Part shown: positions 25,638 to 34,000 of the stretch, one piece after another
Numbering within the stretch: the first letter of the stretch is position 1
Layout: each line of letters begins with the position of its first letter
From: Microbacterium sp. BR1
GTDB lineage: Bacteria; Actinomycetota; Actinomycetes; Actinomycetales; Microbacteriaceae
Direction of reading: 5' to 3'
Assembly (NCBI RefSeq): GCF_002812725.1
Contig: NZ_NMUN01000009.1
Coordinates: forward strand, 124,001-188,000
DNA: 64,000 nucleotides
Notes under the pieces: model-generated
Seen by the model: the letters and a program-made list of their open reading frames with translations, nothing else
Told to the model about the DNA's origin: nothing
Database searches by the model: none
Made by a program: the position numbers and the translations under genes

Positions 25638-26491
25638 GCTCCTTAGCTGTAGGAACCCGCCGCGTCGTCAGCCGCACCGCATTGCACGTCACCCTCCTCA
25701 TCGTCTGCGTGGCTTGGCTCGTACCGACGATCAGCATGATCGTGAGTTCGTTCCGCACCGATGCCGATGTGAAGTCCTCGGGTTGGTGGACGATGTTCAC
25801 CAACCCCTCGTTCACGCGCATGAATTACGTCGGCGCGTTTGAGGTGTTCGATCTCGCACCGAGCCTCGCCAACAGCGTCCTCATCGCCCTTCCTGTGGCG
25901 ATCATCACCGTTGTTGTCGCGGCGACAACAGCCTATGTGTTCACTTTTGTGGAGTTCCGCGGCCGGGATACGCTTTTCGTACTGGTGATTGCGCTGGTGG
26001 CCGTCCCCCCACAGGTCATGCTTGTCCCTCTGCTCCAGGTCCTCAATGCGCTAGGGCTGGGCGGCGAGGTCGCGCCGCTCTGGCTCATCGAGGCAGGATT
26101 CGGACTGCCGTTCGGTGTCCTGCTCCTGCGCGCAGGATTCTCCGGGATTCCTATGTCTCTGATGGATGCCGCTGCCGTAGACGGCGCTTCCCGATTGACC
26201 ACGTTCCTGCGCATCATCCTCCCCCTCTCGCTCCCCTCACTGATCGCGCTGGCGGTGTTCCAGTTTCTCTGGTCTTGGAACGATCTGCTGTTCCCACTGG
26301 TGTTTCTTGGTCCGCAGAACGACGGGGCCCCGATCACGGTGAACATCGCGGGCCTCGTGCAATCCAACGGACAGGGTGAGAACCTCGTCGCCGCGGCCAC
26401 GACCGTATCGATCATCCTCCCGCTGGTGATCTTCTTCGCGTTGCAGCGATACTTCGTACGAGGAATCACCGCGGGGGCGGTCAAGGACTGA
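25634..26491 (+). CDS. ABC transporter permease, MalG type
   Basis: A 285-residue permease with six predicted TM helices and the EAA-type loop SLMDAAAVDGASRLTTFLRI. ATG 25634 overlaps the previous stop; the same frame is open further upstream only as a shadow of the first permease. It completes the importer. No ATPase gene follows; a MarR regulator comes next after 57 bases. Confidence 0.9.
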   Translation: MSSLAVGTRRVVSRTALHVTLLIVCVAWLVPTISMIVSSFRTDADVKSSGWWTMFTNPSFTRMNYVGAFEVFDLAPSLANSVLIALPVAIITVVVAATTAYVFTFVEFRGRDTLFVLVIALVAVPPQVMLVPLLQVLNALGLGGEVAPLWLIEAGFGLPFGVLLLRAGFSGIPMSLMDAAAVDGASRLTTFLRIILPLSLPSLIALAVFQFLWSWNDLLFPLVFLGPQNDGAPITVNIAGLVQSNGQGENLVAAATTVSIILPLVIFFALQRYFVRGITAGAVKD

Positions 26492-26548
26492 GGCACGACC
26501 GGTGAGACCGCCAATGATTGACGCCGGAACGGAAATGATCGAGAGCCG

Positions 26549-27043
26549 ATGCGCGAAGACGAAGGAATCGACAAAGATATGCTGAAAGACATGGACCGCG
26601 GCGAGATCATCTCCACGATTGTGCTCTCTGCGCAAGCCCTGGCACGGATCGTCGCTCAGGAGGCACGGAATGATACTCCTGTCGCGCAATGGCGGGCCCT
26701 TGGCATTCTCGAACGAGACGGTGCAAGACGGATTGGCGAGCTCTCGACCATTTCGCGCACCACGCAGCCCTGGATGACGCGACTGGTCGGCGAGATGGAT
26801 CGCGCGGGGCTGGTCACGCGCACCAGAGATCCGCTGGACTCTCGTGTCACCGTGGTCACGATCACCCCTACGGGGAGCGCCGCACTCCAGGAATGGCAAC
26901 GAGGATTCCGTGAGGTACTGGAACCTCGATTCGTAGACCTCTCCGACAAAGACTGGCGGATGCTCCTCGGCACCGCCCGCATTCTGCAGGGCCATGCCCA
27001 GGAGCCACTGCCCTCCGAGGATGTCGACGCTTCGACGCGGTGA
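26549..27043 (+). CDS. MarR family transcriptional regulator
   Basis: A 164-residue winged-helix protein of MarR size and layout. After an acidic N-terminus comes the dimerisation helix, then RIGELSTISRTTQPWMTRLVGEMDRAGLVTRTRDPLDSRVTVVTIT, which is the recognition helix and beta-wing with the family's conserved D-RV pattern. It lies 57 bases after the permease gene on the same strand and may be cotranscribed. It could control the transporter and the divergent nucleoside hydrolase/ribokinase operon through the direct repeat at 23178-23202. Confidence 0.83.
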   Translation: MREDEGIDKDMLKDMDRGEIISTIVLSAQALARIVAQEARNDTPVAQWRALGILERDGARRIGELSTISRTTQPWMTRLVGEMDRAGLVTRTRDPLDSRVTVVTITPTGSAALQEWQRGFREVLEPRFVDLSDKDWRMLLGTARILQGHAQEPLPSEDVDASTR

Positions 27044-27979
27044 GCTTGAACTCCCGCGATGGGGCCCGGCAGCACCACATGCAATCCCTGACGCCAATTG
27101 TGCTTGTCCGGCAGAACGGGCTCCGGTCGCGTGCGGGGAGCGCTCCGTTCCTTGCAACGGACTCCTGAGCACTGTCAGTGATCCTGGTTTACCCTGCCAC
27201 TTTCGCCGGCTTCATCTACCTGCACCTACTCACGACCGATCAAACAACACTGGATAGACGCGTGGTTCGGGTCGTTCTCGCCGCCTCGGCGTAGGGGCCT
27301 TCCTCGAGGCGACACCGGCCCAAGACCCGCCGACCGTCATTAGCGTCGGACCCTGACTATTGGCAGCATCGCCGTACTCAAACGTGGGTAGTCAGCACTA
27401 GAGAAGACGGCCGTGTGATCGGAATGCCAACTAAACGACTCACTACAGTTCGTCCTGTGGTTCTGCCTCCTGAATGCGGCAAGTTTGAAGGTCGTCCGGA
27501 TCCAGGGAGCCATCCGCGCTGTTTCGATGTCCGCACTCCAACGCGCAGACTTCGAGAACGCTCTCACCATATGTGTTGACCCTGTGCGTGGGACGCGATT
27601 GCTCATGGACTCGCTACACACGAGTCTGGACTGCTCCGTGTCAGACTCGACGGTGACTGCAGCGCCGTAATTCATGGTCTGCCAAGGGCAACAACCACGT
27701 CCTGCCCTGCAGGTTACCCACGGCGTGAACTTCCCGTTCAGCTCAAGCCTCGTGCCACCGCCTTCGGCATCGCGCGACCATAGGGCGTGCATCTCGCCGA
27801 TCAGTTCCGGCGCACGACCAGTCATTATCCTCGGCATGAAGCGCCCTCTTCAAACCATTGAGAGACGCCTGCCCAGGGGCGCGGGTGATATTCCCAGGGG
27901 AGCGCCCCTTAATATCTTGCGGTTCGCTTGGCGCGATTAGCGAGCAGCGTGCGCCGCCGCCGGAGCGACCGGCGGAAAA
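27044..27979. other. Long intergenic region with decayed sequence
   Basis: About 940 bases of lower GC than the surroundings. At 27169-27290 a plus-strand frame encodes a hydrophobic stretch (LVYPATFAGFIYLHLLTTDQ) ending in TAG, with another in-frame stop just upstream; this looks like the remnant of a small membrane protein. A minus-strand frame at 27340-27837 is open for 165 codons but matches no family I know and has an unlikely composition. No gene is called. Confidence 0.4.
27875..27909. terminator. Hairpin beyond the end of the IclR/Liv operon
   Basis: AGGGGCGC at 27875-27882 pairs with GCGCCCCT at 27902-27909 around a 19-base loop. It lies 70 bases past the IclR stop on the minus strand. 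There is no U-run, so termination here is only a possibility. Confidence 0.3.
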
Positions 27980-28735
27980 CTACAGGCCGTGTCCGATCCT
28001 GTCGGCGACCGGACGCATGCTCGCCAACACGCTCGCGACCTTGTGCTCAGGCAGACGCTCCACTGGAGCGGCGAGAGCGAGGGCGGCGACTACGTCGCCG
28101 GTTCGCGTGCGGATCGGGACTGCGAGACCGCTCACGCCCTCTTGGTGCTCCTGACGGCAGGTGGCATAACCGTCGCGGCGCACCGACTCGAGCTCTTGCA
28201 GCAGGATGTGACCGTCGGTGATCGTCCTCGGCGTGTAGGCGTCGAGGGGGTGGGCCGCCAAGGACCGCTGAAACGCCTCACTCCGCCACGCCGCGAGCAC
28301 CTTGCCCGTGGCCGTCGCGTGCAGCGGTTCCGTCTGTCCCGTGCGGACCATGAGCTGCACCGCCCGCTGAGACTCCGCCCGCGCGGCAAAGAGAACCCTG
28401 TCGCCGTCGAGCACCCCAACGAGCGCCTGCTCGCCGGTTTCTTCGGCGAGGGTCCGCAAATACAGTCCCGCAACCTCGGAGAGCGTCTCCGTCGCATTGA
28501 CGGCGGAGGCGAGATAGGCGAGCCGCGGACCAAGCCGATACTTCTTGTCGTCGTCACGGGTGACGAGGCCGTACTCGCGCAGGGTCGTGAGGAGGTTGTA
28601 CACGGAGGCCTTGGTCAAACCCACGTCCGCGGCCAGATCCGTCACACGGGAAGTGTTTGATCGTGCGAGCAACTCCAGGATGTCGCACGCGTTCGCAACC
28701 GATCGAACGATGCGCTCTGGCTTCTCGGTGACCAT
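27980..28735 (-). CDS. IclR family transcriptional regulator
   Basis: A 251-residue IclR regulator: winged helix with SVANACDILELLARSNTSRVTDLAADVGLTKASVYNLLTTLREYGLV, then the effector domain ending with the GVSGLAVPIRTRTGDVVAALALA block. ATG 28735 with AGGGGAA close before it gives the usual family length; GTG 28795 with GAGAGG upstream would add 20 residues. It lies directly after livF on the same strand and is probably the last gene of the GMC-HbpS-Liv operon, so it may report on the imported ligand and control the divergent promoter near 35,700. Confidence 0.85.
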   Translation of the reverse strand: MVTEKPERIVRSVANACDILELLARSNTSRVTDLAADVGLTKASVYNLLTTLREYGLVTRDDDKKYRLGPRLAYLASAVNATETLSEVAGLYLRTLAEETGEQALVGVLDGDRVLFAARAESQRAVQLMVRTGQTEPLHATATGKVLAAWRSEAFQRSLAAHPLDAYTPRTITDGHILLQELESVRRDGYATCRQEHQEGVSGLAVPIRTRTGDVVAALALAAPVERLPEHKVASVLASMRPVADRIGHGL

Positions 28736-28810
28736 TTCCCCTGCTTCGGCGGGATGACCACTGCGGTCTCCGGATGATCCTTGCACTCTATCCACACTCG
28801 ACCTCTCATC

Positions 28811-29545
28811 TTAGAAAAACTCCCAGAACGATTCCCGCTCTGCGGCGACCGCACTGATCTCGTCGTGCACGACTGCGCCCATCCGCAGGTAGTACACGCG
28901 GTGAGCGACCCTCAGCGCGGAACGCACGTTCTGCTCGACGACGAGAATCGACATCCCCAGCGTCTCGCATCGCTCCGCGAGCGTGGACAGGATGTCCTGG
29001 ACCACAGCGGGCGCGAGCCCCACGGACGGCTCGTCGAGGAGCATCAGCTTGGGGCGAGACACGAGGGCGATGCCGAGGGCGAGCATACGCTGTTCGCCGC
29101 CGCTCAAGGATCCGGCGAGCTGCCCAGAGCGTTCCCTCAGCCGGGGGAACGTCGAAAACACGTCCTCCACCCTGTCCTCGAGATCCGCCTTAGAGAGGCC
29201 TTTCGCGCCGTAGGCCCCGAGACGGAGGTTGCTGACGACGGTGAGCTCCCGGAAGACGGGCCGCTCAGCAGCGGTGAGCGACATACCTGTGAGCACATTC
29301 GCACGCACGCTCCTGGAAGTGACGGGTGCACCGTCGAACTCGATACTCCCGGACGTTGGCTTGTTGATGCCAAGCACGGTGTTCAAGAGGGTCGTCTTGC
29401 CGGCGCCGTTGTGCCCAAGGACCGCCACGATCTCTCCGGGCCTCACGTCCAGGGTCACTCCGTGAAGAACTTCGCGCTTCGCGTACCGCACACTGATGTC
29501 GCGCACGGAGAGGAGCGGCGTCTGCACGACGCTGGATTCGATCAT
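28811..29545 (-). CDS. livF: Branched-chain amino acid type ABC transporter ATPase, LivF
   Basis: A 244-residue ABC ATPase with Walker A GHNGAGKTT near residue 44, the signature LSGGEQRMLALG and Walker B LMLLDEPSVGLAP, the LivF version. It is one of two ATPases of a HAAT-type importer; the other is fused to LivM upstream. The start overlaps the livMG stop by four bases. Such importers take up branched-chain amino acids, but many serve aromatic acids, urea or amides, and the catabolic setting favours a non-amino-acid ligand. Confidence 0.92.
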   Translation of the reverse strand: MIESSVVQTPLLSVRDISVRYAKREVLHGVTLDVRPGEIVAVLGHNGAGKTTLLNTVLGINKPTSGSIEFDGAPVTSRSVRANVLTGMSLTAAERPVFRELTVVSNLRLGAYGAKGLSKADLEDRVEDVFSTFPRLRERSGQLAGSLSGGEQRMLALGIALVSRPKLMLLDEPSVGLAPAVVQDILSTLAERCETLGMSILVVEQNVRSALRVAHRVYYLRMGAVVHDEISAVAAERESFWEFF

Positions 29546-31281
29546 GATCCGAAATACCTTTCCACGAGATCGGCTTGAGCCATCAACTCGTCGATCGTGC
29601 CCGTGGCTATCACCGACCCCTGCTCGAGGAAGACGACCTGATCTGACAGGCTCGAGACCACGTGCGCGCTGTGCTCGACAAGACAGATGGCCTTTCCTGC
29701 GTTGGCGACGTTGCGGACGAGTTTGATCAATCGTTCCGTGGATTTTGGATCCACCCCGGAGGTGGGCTCGTCCAGAAGTAGCACTTCGCAGTCCGTGGCG
29801 AGGAGCCTGGCCAGCGCGACGACCTTCTGATCCCCGTACGACATCGACGTGACCGGCTGGCTGAGAAGCTCCTCGACACCGACGTCGCGCAACAGCTCCC
29901 GGGCACGGCGCTGTCTTGCCTTCTCGGTCCTGCGGGTGCGGAGCGGGCGCAGGACGACCTGCGTTGCGGATTCCCCCACGGAGACCGGCAGGCCGAGGGC
30001 CACATTCTCGTAGGCCGTGAGCGACGGAAAGAGTCGAACAGATTGGAAATACCGACCGACGCCCAGGTCTACGATTCGCTGCGGGGCCAGTCCAGTGATC
30101 GGTGCACCTCTCAGCGTCACCTCGCCTTCATCGGCCTTCAGCACTCCTGTCAGCATGTTGAAGATGGTCGTCTTGCCGGCACCGTTGGGGCCGATCAGGG
30201 CGACAACCTGCCCCGCGTGCAGATCGAAGCTGACGTCAGACACAGCCTTCAGCCCGGCGAAGCGCTTCGACAGGCCTCGCACGGTGAGGATGGGATCCGG
30301 CGCTGAACCATCTCGCGAGCGTTTCAAGGTGTCGTCGATCCTCGAGTCTAGTTCGCTCGCGTCGGGGCGGACCCGCGGCATCCGCTCTGGGAATAGCCCC
30401 CGGGGACGGAATCGGATCCCCACGATGAGGAGCGCCCCGTAGATCACACCGCGCCACGGCGCCGCCGCGTCGCTGGTCATGCCTGCGACGTTCTGCAGGA
30501 GCGGCGTGATGGACGAGATGGCGATGGCAGCGACGGTGCCGCCGAGGATGTTGCCTGGTCCTCCGAGGGCAACCGCCGCGGCGACGAGAACCGAGAGGTC
30601 GAACGTGTACGAAGTCGGCGCGACGAACTGGAAGTATGAGGCGGAGATCGCGCCGACGACGCCCATGATCGCGGAGGTCAACGCGAACGTGACGATCTTT
30701 TTGCGACCGGTGTAGCGGCCGAGGCTCTCGAGTACCCCGTCGTCGTCGCGCATGCCTCGCAGCACCCGGCCAAACGGCGACCGCGCCAGAACCGAGCACA
30801 GAAGGATGACCAGGCCAACTATGACCAGGACCGGGATGAAGGCGATTTCGGGATCCGAACCGTTTAAGTCCCCGATCTCGATCGGGGGAACCACGGTGCC
30901 GGTAGTTCCGCCCGTGATGGCCGGGAACGAACCGATCGAGCTCAACACGAGGTAGAAGAAGGCGAGTGTCAGCAGGACGATGTAGTCGCCCTTAATACGA
31001 CGGATCACCGGCAGCGAGATGAGCGCGCCAGCGAGTCCCGTAACGACTCCGGCTATGAGCACCGCGACCAGGGGCGGCCAGCTGAGGCCGACGATCGGCG
31101 TACCCAGGAGGGATTCACCCGAACCGGCTGTCATCGAGTACGCGTAGGCGCCGAATGCGTAGAAGCCGGCCGTCGCCATCGACATCTGGCCCGCCGTGCC
31201 CATGAGCAGATTGAGCGCCGCCGTGAGGGCGACGATGAAGAGCATCTGAATGCCGAGGTCGGCGAGATACGAGAGGTCCAT
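29542..31281 (-). CDS. Fused LivM permease - LivG ATPase of a HAAT-type ABC importer
   Basis: A 579-residue fusion. Residues 1 to about 290 are a LivM permease with roughly ten hydrophobic segments (for example GTAGQMSMATAGFYAFGAYAY) and end near FRPRGLFPE. After a charged linker, residues about 325-579 form a LivG ATPase with Walker A GPNGAGKTTIFN, a MSYGDQKVVALARLL signature and LLLDEPTSGVDP. Single-gene LivM-LivG fusions occur in actinobacteria but are not the usual arrangement. It starts one base after livH ends and overlaps livF by four bases, so subunit ratios are probably coupled. Confidence 0.92.
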   Translation of the reverse strand: MDLSYLADLGIQMLFIVALTAALNLLMGTAGQMSMATAGFYAFGAYAYSMTAGSGESLLGTPIVGLSWPPLVAVLIAGVVTGLAGALISLPVIRRIKGDYIVLLTLAFFYLVLSSIGSFPAITGGTTGTVVPPIEIGDLNGSDPEIAFIPVLVIVGLVILLCSVLARSPFGRVLRGMRDDDGVLESLGRYTGRKKIVTFALTSAIMGVVGAISASYFQFVAPTSYTFDLSVLVAAAVALGGPGNILGGTVAAIAISSITPLLQNVAGMTSDAAAPWRGVIYGALLIVGIRFRPRGLFPERMPRVRPDASELDSRIDDTLKRSRDGSAPDPILTVRGLSKRFAGLKAVSDVSFDLHAGQVVALIGPNGAGKTTIFNMLTGVLKADEGEVTLRGAPITGLAPQRIVDLGVGRYFQSVRLFPSLTAYENVALGLPVSVGESATQVVLRPLRTRRTEKARQRRARELLRDVGVEELLSQPVTSMSYGDQKVVALARLLATDCEVLLLDEPTSGVDPKSTERLIKLVRNVANAGKAICLVEHSAHVVSSLSDQVVFLEQGSVIATGTIDELMAQADLVERYFGS

Positions 31282-31282
31282 G

Positions 31283-32176
31283 TCAGCCCTTTCTCGGGGT
31301 CACGAGCCCGCTGGGGCGCCAGATCAGAACGACGATGAGAATCGCGAAGACCGCGATTTGCCCGATCGCCTGGGTGAAGAAATAGCCGACGCCGACGGAG
31401 ACGAGCGCGAGGATGAACCCACCCGTGAGCCACCCCGCGAGCCGCTCGATCCCGCCGAGGAACATTCCGATGAAAGCGAAGAGTAGCGGCTGGATTCCCA
31501 TCACGGGATTCGCCGCGAACTGCGCGGCGTTCATGTAGGCGATCAGGCCGACAATGGCGCTGCCGAGAGCGAACACCACTAGATGGACGAGCCGGACCGG
31601 CACGCCGACGGCCGTGGCGAGCGCGTGATCGCTCTTCGTGGCGAGCACCGCCTGACCGAGTCGCGTCCATCTGAGCAGGGCTGCCACGGCGAGCACCATC
31701 AGGAGGCAGATGATGCCGAGTGCCACTTGGGCCGTAGTGAATGACACCGGACCAATCGTGACCGTCGAGTCGGGCAGTCCCGCGATCTTTTGCTGTTGCG
31801 GGCCGAAGATGATCTGGATCGCATTCGGTCCGATGGTGGCGAGACCGAGCGACGCCAGGAAGATGCCCAGGCTGGCGACGCCCCGCTTTCGCAGCGGGCG
31901 GTATAGCGCGACTTCGGTGCCCATCCCGAACAACGCGGCCGTGAGCATCGCGCCCAGTGCGGCGACGACGGGTGCGCCGGGAATGACCGCCGCGATCAGC
32001 AGCGCCGAATACGCGCCCACGGTGTAGGTCACGGAGTGCGCGAAGTGGAACGTGCGCGTGGTGGAGTAGATGATGCCGATGCTGACTGCGAGAGCTGCGT
32101 ACTGGAGTCCGGTCAGGACCCCCGTGGTCAACAGTTGCGCCGCGAGGCCGGCGAAGTCCGGAGCATTGTCGGTCAC
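31283..32176 (-). CDS. livH: Branched-chain amino acid type ABC transporter permease, LivH
   Basis: A 297-residue permease with about eight TM helices. The segment FHFAHSVTYTVGAYSALLIA near residue 45 corresponds to the LivH signature region. Gene order binding protein, LivH, LivMG, LivF is the standard HAAT layout. It lies 39 bases after livK and one base before livMG. Confidence 0.9.
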   Translation of the reverse strand: MTDNAPDFAGLAAQLLTTGVLTGLQYAALAVSIGIIYSTTRTFHFAHSVTYTVGAYSALLIAAVIPGAPVVAALGAMLTAALFGMGTEVALYRPLRKRGVASLGIFLASLGLATIGPNAIQIIFGPQQQKIAGLPDSTVTIGPVSFTTAQVALGIICLLMVLAVAALLRWTRLGQAVLATKSDHALATAVGVPVRLVHLVVFALGSAIVGLIAYMNAAQFAANPVMGIQPLLFAFIGMFLGGIERLAGWLTGGFILALVSVGVGYFFTQAIGQIAVFAILIVVLIWRPSGLVTPRKG

Positions 32177-32215
32177 AGGGGTCCCTTCCAGTGGGGTGGT
32201 GCGGGCGGGCGGCGC

Positions 32216-33535
32216 TTAAGGCGCGCCGAGCTCCGTGGAGCCGGCAGTCAACGTGGCCAGCTTCTCGCCGATTCCGTCGATCGAGACCTTGAAGATGCCC
32301 ATGGGCTTCGACACGAGGTGCGACTCGGGGTCGAAGATGAGTTCACCGTTCGTGTCGGCGGACCCGCCGTAGACGCTCGGGAAGTTTGGCTGCGCCTTGA
32401 GCTGTTCCTGCAACACCGCCCCTGTCGGGTCCTCGCCGTCCGCGACGGCCTTGACGATGAGTTGCCAGACGACGAGCGTAGCCTCGAACATGTTCGCGGC
32501 GAAGAAGTTGGGCTCCTTACCGTACTTCTCCTGGTAGGCCTCCACGAAGATCTTGTTGAGGGGGCTCGGGCCCGCGGGGACGTAGGCGTCCAGAGCGAGG
32601 AACACCTCGTCATTCAGCGCGTCGCCGGCGATTTCCTGCACTGTGGGCTGCACGAAGTCGGTCAACATGATCGGGATATCGATGCCTGCGTCACGCACCT
32701 GCTTCACGAAGTAGCCCAGGTCGGCTCCGTAAAGGGTGGTGAGGATGGCCTGCGCATTCTGCGACTTGAGTCGCGCGATGATCGACGAGAAGTCGGTCGT
32801 GCCGATGTCAGCGAAATCCGTGCCTGTGATCGTCCCGCCGTCGGAGACTTCGGGCCAGATCTCAGGGGCGACCTCCGTGAGAGCTGAGAGACCGTTCTCC
32901 TGCTGACCAACAAGCGCGAGACGTGAGGTGTCGGGGTAGTTCTCGACGATGTAGTTGAGCGCACCGGGGGTGACGTCAACGGCGAACAGCGCCATCGATG
33001 TCCAGATGAAGTCCTGACCCTCACCCTGCGCTCCGGCGCCGCCGCTCCAGAAGGTGAGCACTTCATCCTGCTGGACGAGCGGGAAGATCGCGGTCGTCGC
33101 CGCACCGTAGGACGTGATCAGGGCCTGGATCTTGTCCTGAGAGATGAGCTTGCGCACGCCGCTGATCGATGCCGGCACTGATCCGTTGTCGTGATCACTC
33201 ACGCCGACTGAGAGGTTCGGGCCGCCAGAGGCAAGAATGAGTTCGGACGCGAGTTCGGCACCGCTGAGCATGTCCTGCCCGATGGAGGCTCCGATTCCGC
33301 TCACCGCTGCGTTCACGCCGAGATTGAACTCGATGCCCTGCCCGGAATCTGGGCCGCCTTCGCCGAAGATAGGCGTGAGCGGGCCGGTCGTCTGGCCGTC
33401 ACCGGCCTCGCCGCTGCTGTCTCCGCCGTCCCCTGCGGAGCAGCCGGCGAGAGCCGACGCTGCGAGGACGATCGAGGCTGTCGCGGCGATGGCTCCACGC
33501 CACCCCCGCCACTTCTGGGTTGATGAATTGTTCAC
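32216..33535 (-). CDS. livK: HAAT-type ABC transporter substrate-binding lipoprotein
   Basis: A 439-residue extracellular binding protein. After a Trp/Arg-rich start and hydrophobic core, the lipobox LAGC puts the lipidated Cys near residue 32, followed by a Gly/Ser/Asp-rich linker. The body is a two-lobed amide-binding (type 1 periplasmic) fold, with segments such as ISGVRKLISQDKIQALITSYG and LVGQQENGLSALTEV. The ligand class covers branched-chain amino acids, amides and aromatic acids; the sequence does not decide among them. It follows the HbpS-like gene by 48 bases. Confidence 0.9.
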   Translation of the reverse strand: MNNSSTQKWRGWRGAIAATASIVLAASALAGCSAGDGGDSSGEAGDGQTTGPLTPIFGEGGPDSGQGIEFNLGVNAAVSGIGASIGQDMLSGAELASELILASGGPNLSVGVSDHDNGSVPASISGVRKLISQDKIQALITSYGAATTAIFPLVQQDEVLTFWSGGAGAQGEGQDFIWTSMALFAVDVTPGALNYIVENYPDTSRLALVGQQENGLSALTEVAPEIWPEVSDGGTITGTDFADIGTTDFSSIIARLKSQNAQAILTTLYGADLGYFVKQVRDAGIDIPIMLTDFVQPTVQEIAGDALNDEVFLALDAYVPAGPSPLNKIFVEAYQEKYGKEPNFFAANMFEATLVVWQLIVKAVADGEDPTGAVLQEQLKAQPNFPSVYGGSADTNGELIFDPESHLVSKPMGIFKVSIDGIGEKLATLTAGSTELGAP

Positions 33536-33583
33536 ACTGTTTCCTTTCGGTGGTCACTGCGCTGTGATGAGGTGAAACTGGAG

Positions 33584-33991
33584 CTAGAGACTGACGGAGG
33601 CAAGCGCGGCCGCGGCGATCGCGACGTCTTGGTCGACCGACCCTCCCGAGACTCCGAGGCCGCCGATGACTGTGTCACCGCTCTTGAGCACGAGCCCGCC
33701 GGGAATGGCGGTGAGCACGTGGGAGTGGCTCACCGGGGCGGTGTAGAGGGGGTTACCCGGCTGCACGGCCTCGACGATGCCTGCGGTGTCGACCTGCATC
33801 GCTGCCGAGGTGAACGCCTTGTTCTGTGAGATCTCGACGCTGACGAGAGGCGAGCCCTGTACGCGTACGAACCTTGCAAGCACACCACTGGCATCGACGA
33901 CCGCGATACTAACCGGGATGCCGAGTTCGAGAGCGTGCAATTCAGCGGCGGCGGCGAGTCTCGCCGCGAGGTCTTGAGTCAGAGCGTGCAT
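33584..33991 (-). CDS. GlcG/HbpS family heme-binding-like protein
   Basis: A 135-residue protein of the GlcG/HbpS fold: PVSIAVVDASGVLARFVR near residue 27, SVEISQNKAFTSAAM, and a C-terminal GDTVIGGLGVSGGSVDQDVAIA. HbpS of Streptomyces binds heme and signals oxidative stress, and GlcG-like proteins often neighbour oxidoreductases and transporters. No export signal is visible. It lies nine bases after the GMC oxidoreductase gene in the same operon, so a supporting role for that flavoenzyme, or in sensing by-products such as peroxide, is possible but unproven. Confidence 0.85.
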   Translation of the reverse strand: MHALTQDLAARLAAAAELHALELGIPVSIAVVDASGVLARFVRVQGSPLVSVEISQNKAFTSAAMQVDTAGIVEAVQPGNPLYTAPVSHSHVLTAIPGGLVLKSGDTVIGGLGVSGGSVDQDVAIAAAALASVSL

Positions 33992-34000
33992 GGCGCGCCC

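Noticed and set aside
27340-27837. 165-codon minus-strand frame in the gap after marR
   Set aside because: It matches nothing recognisable, has no clear ribosome site and odd amino acid composition for this genome.
30236-30799. Arg-rich minus-strand frame inside the livMG gene
   Set aside because: Shadow frame of a clear LivM-LivG fusion; typical of GC-rich DNA.
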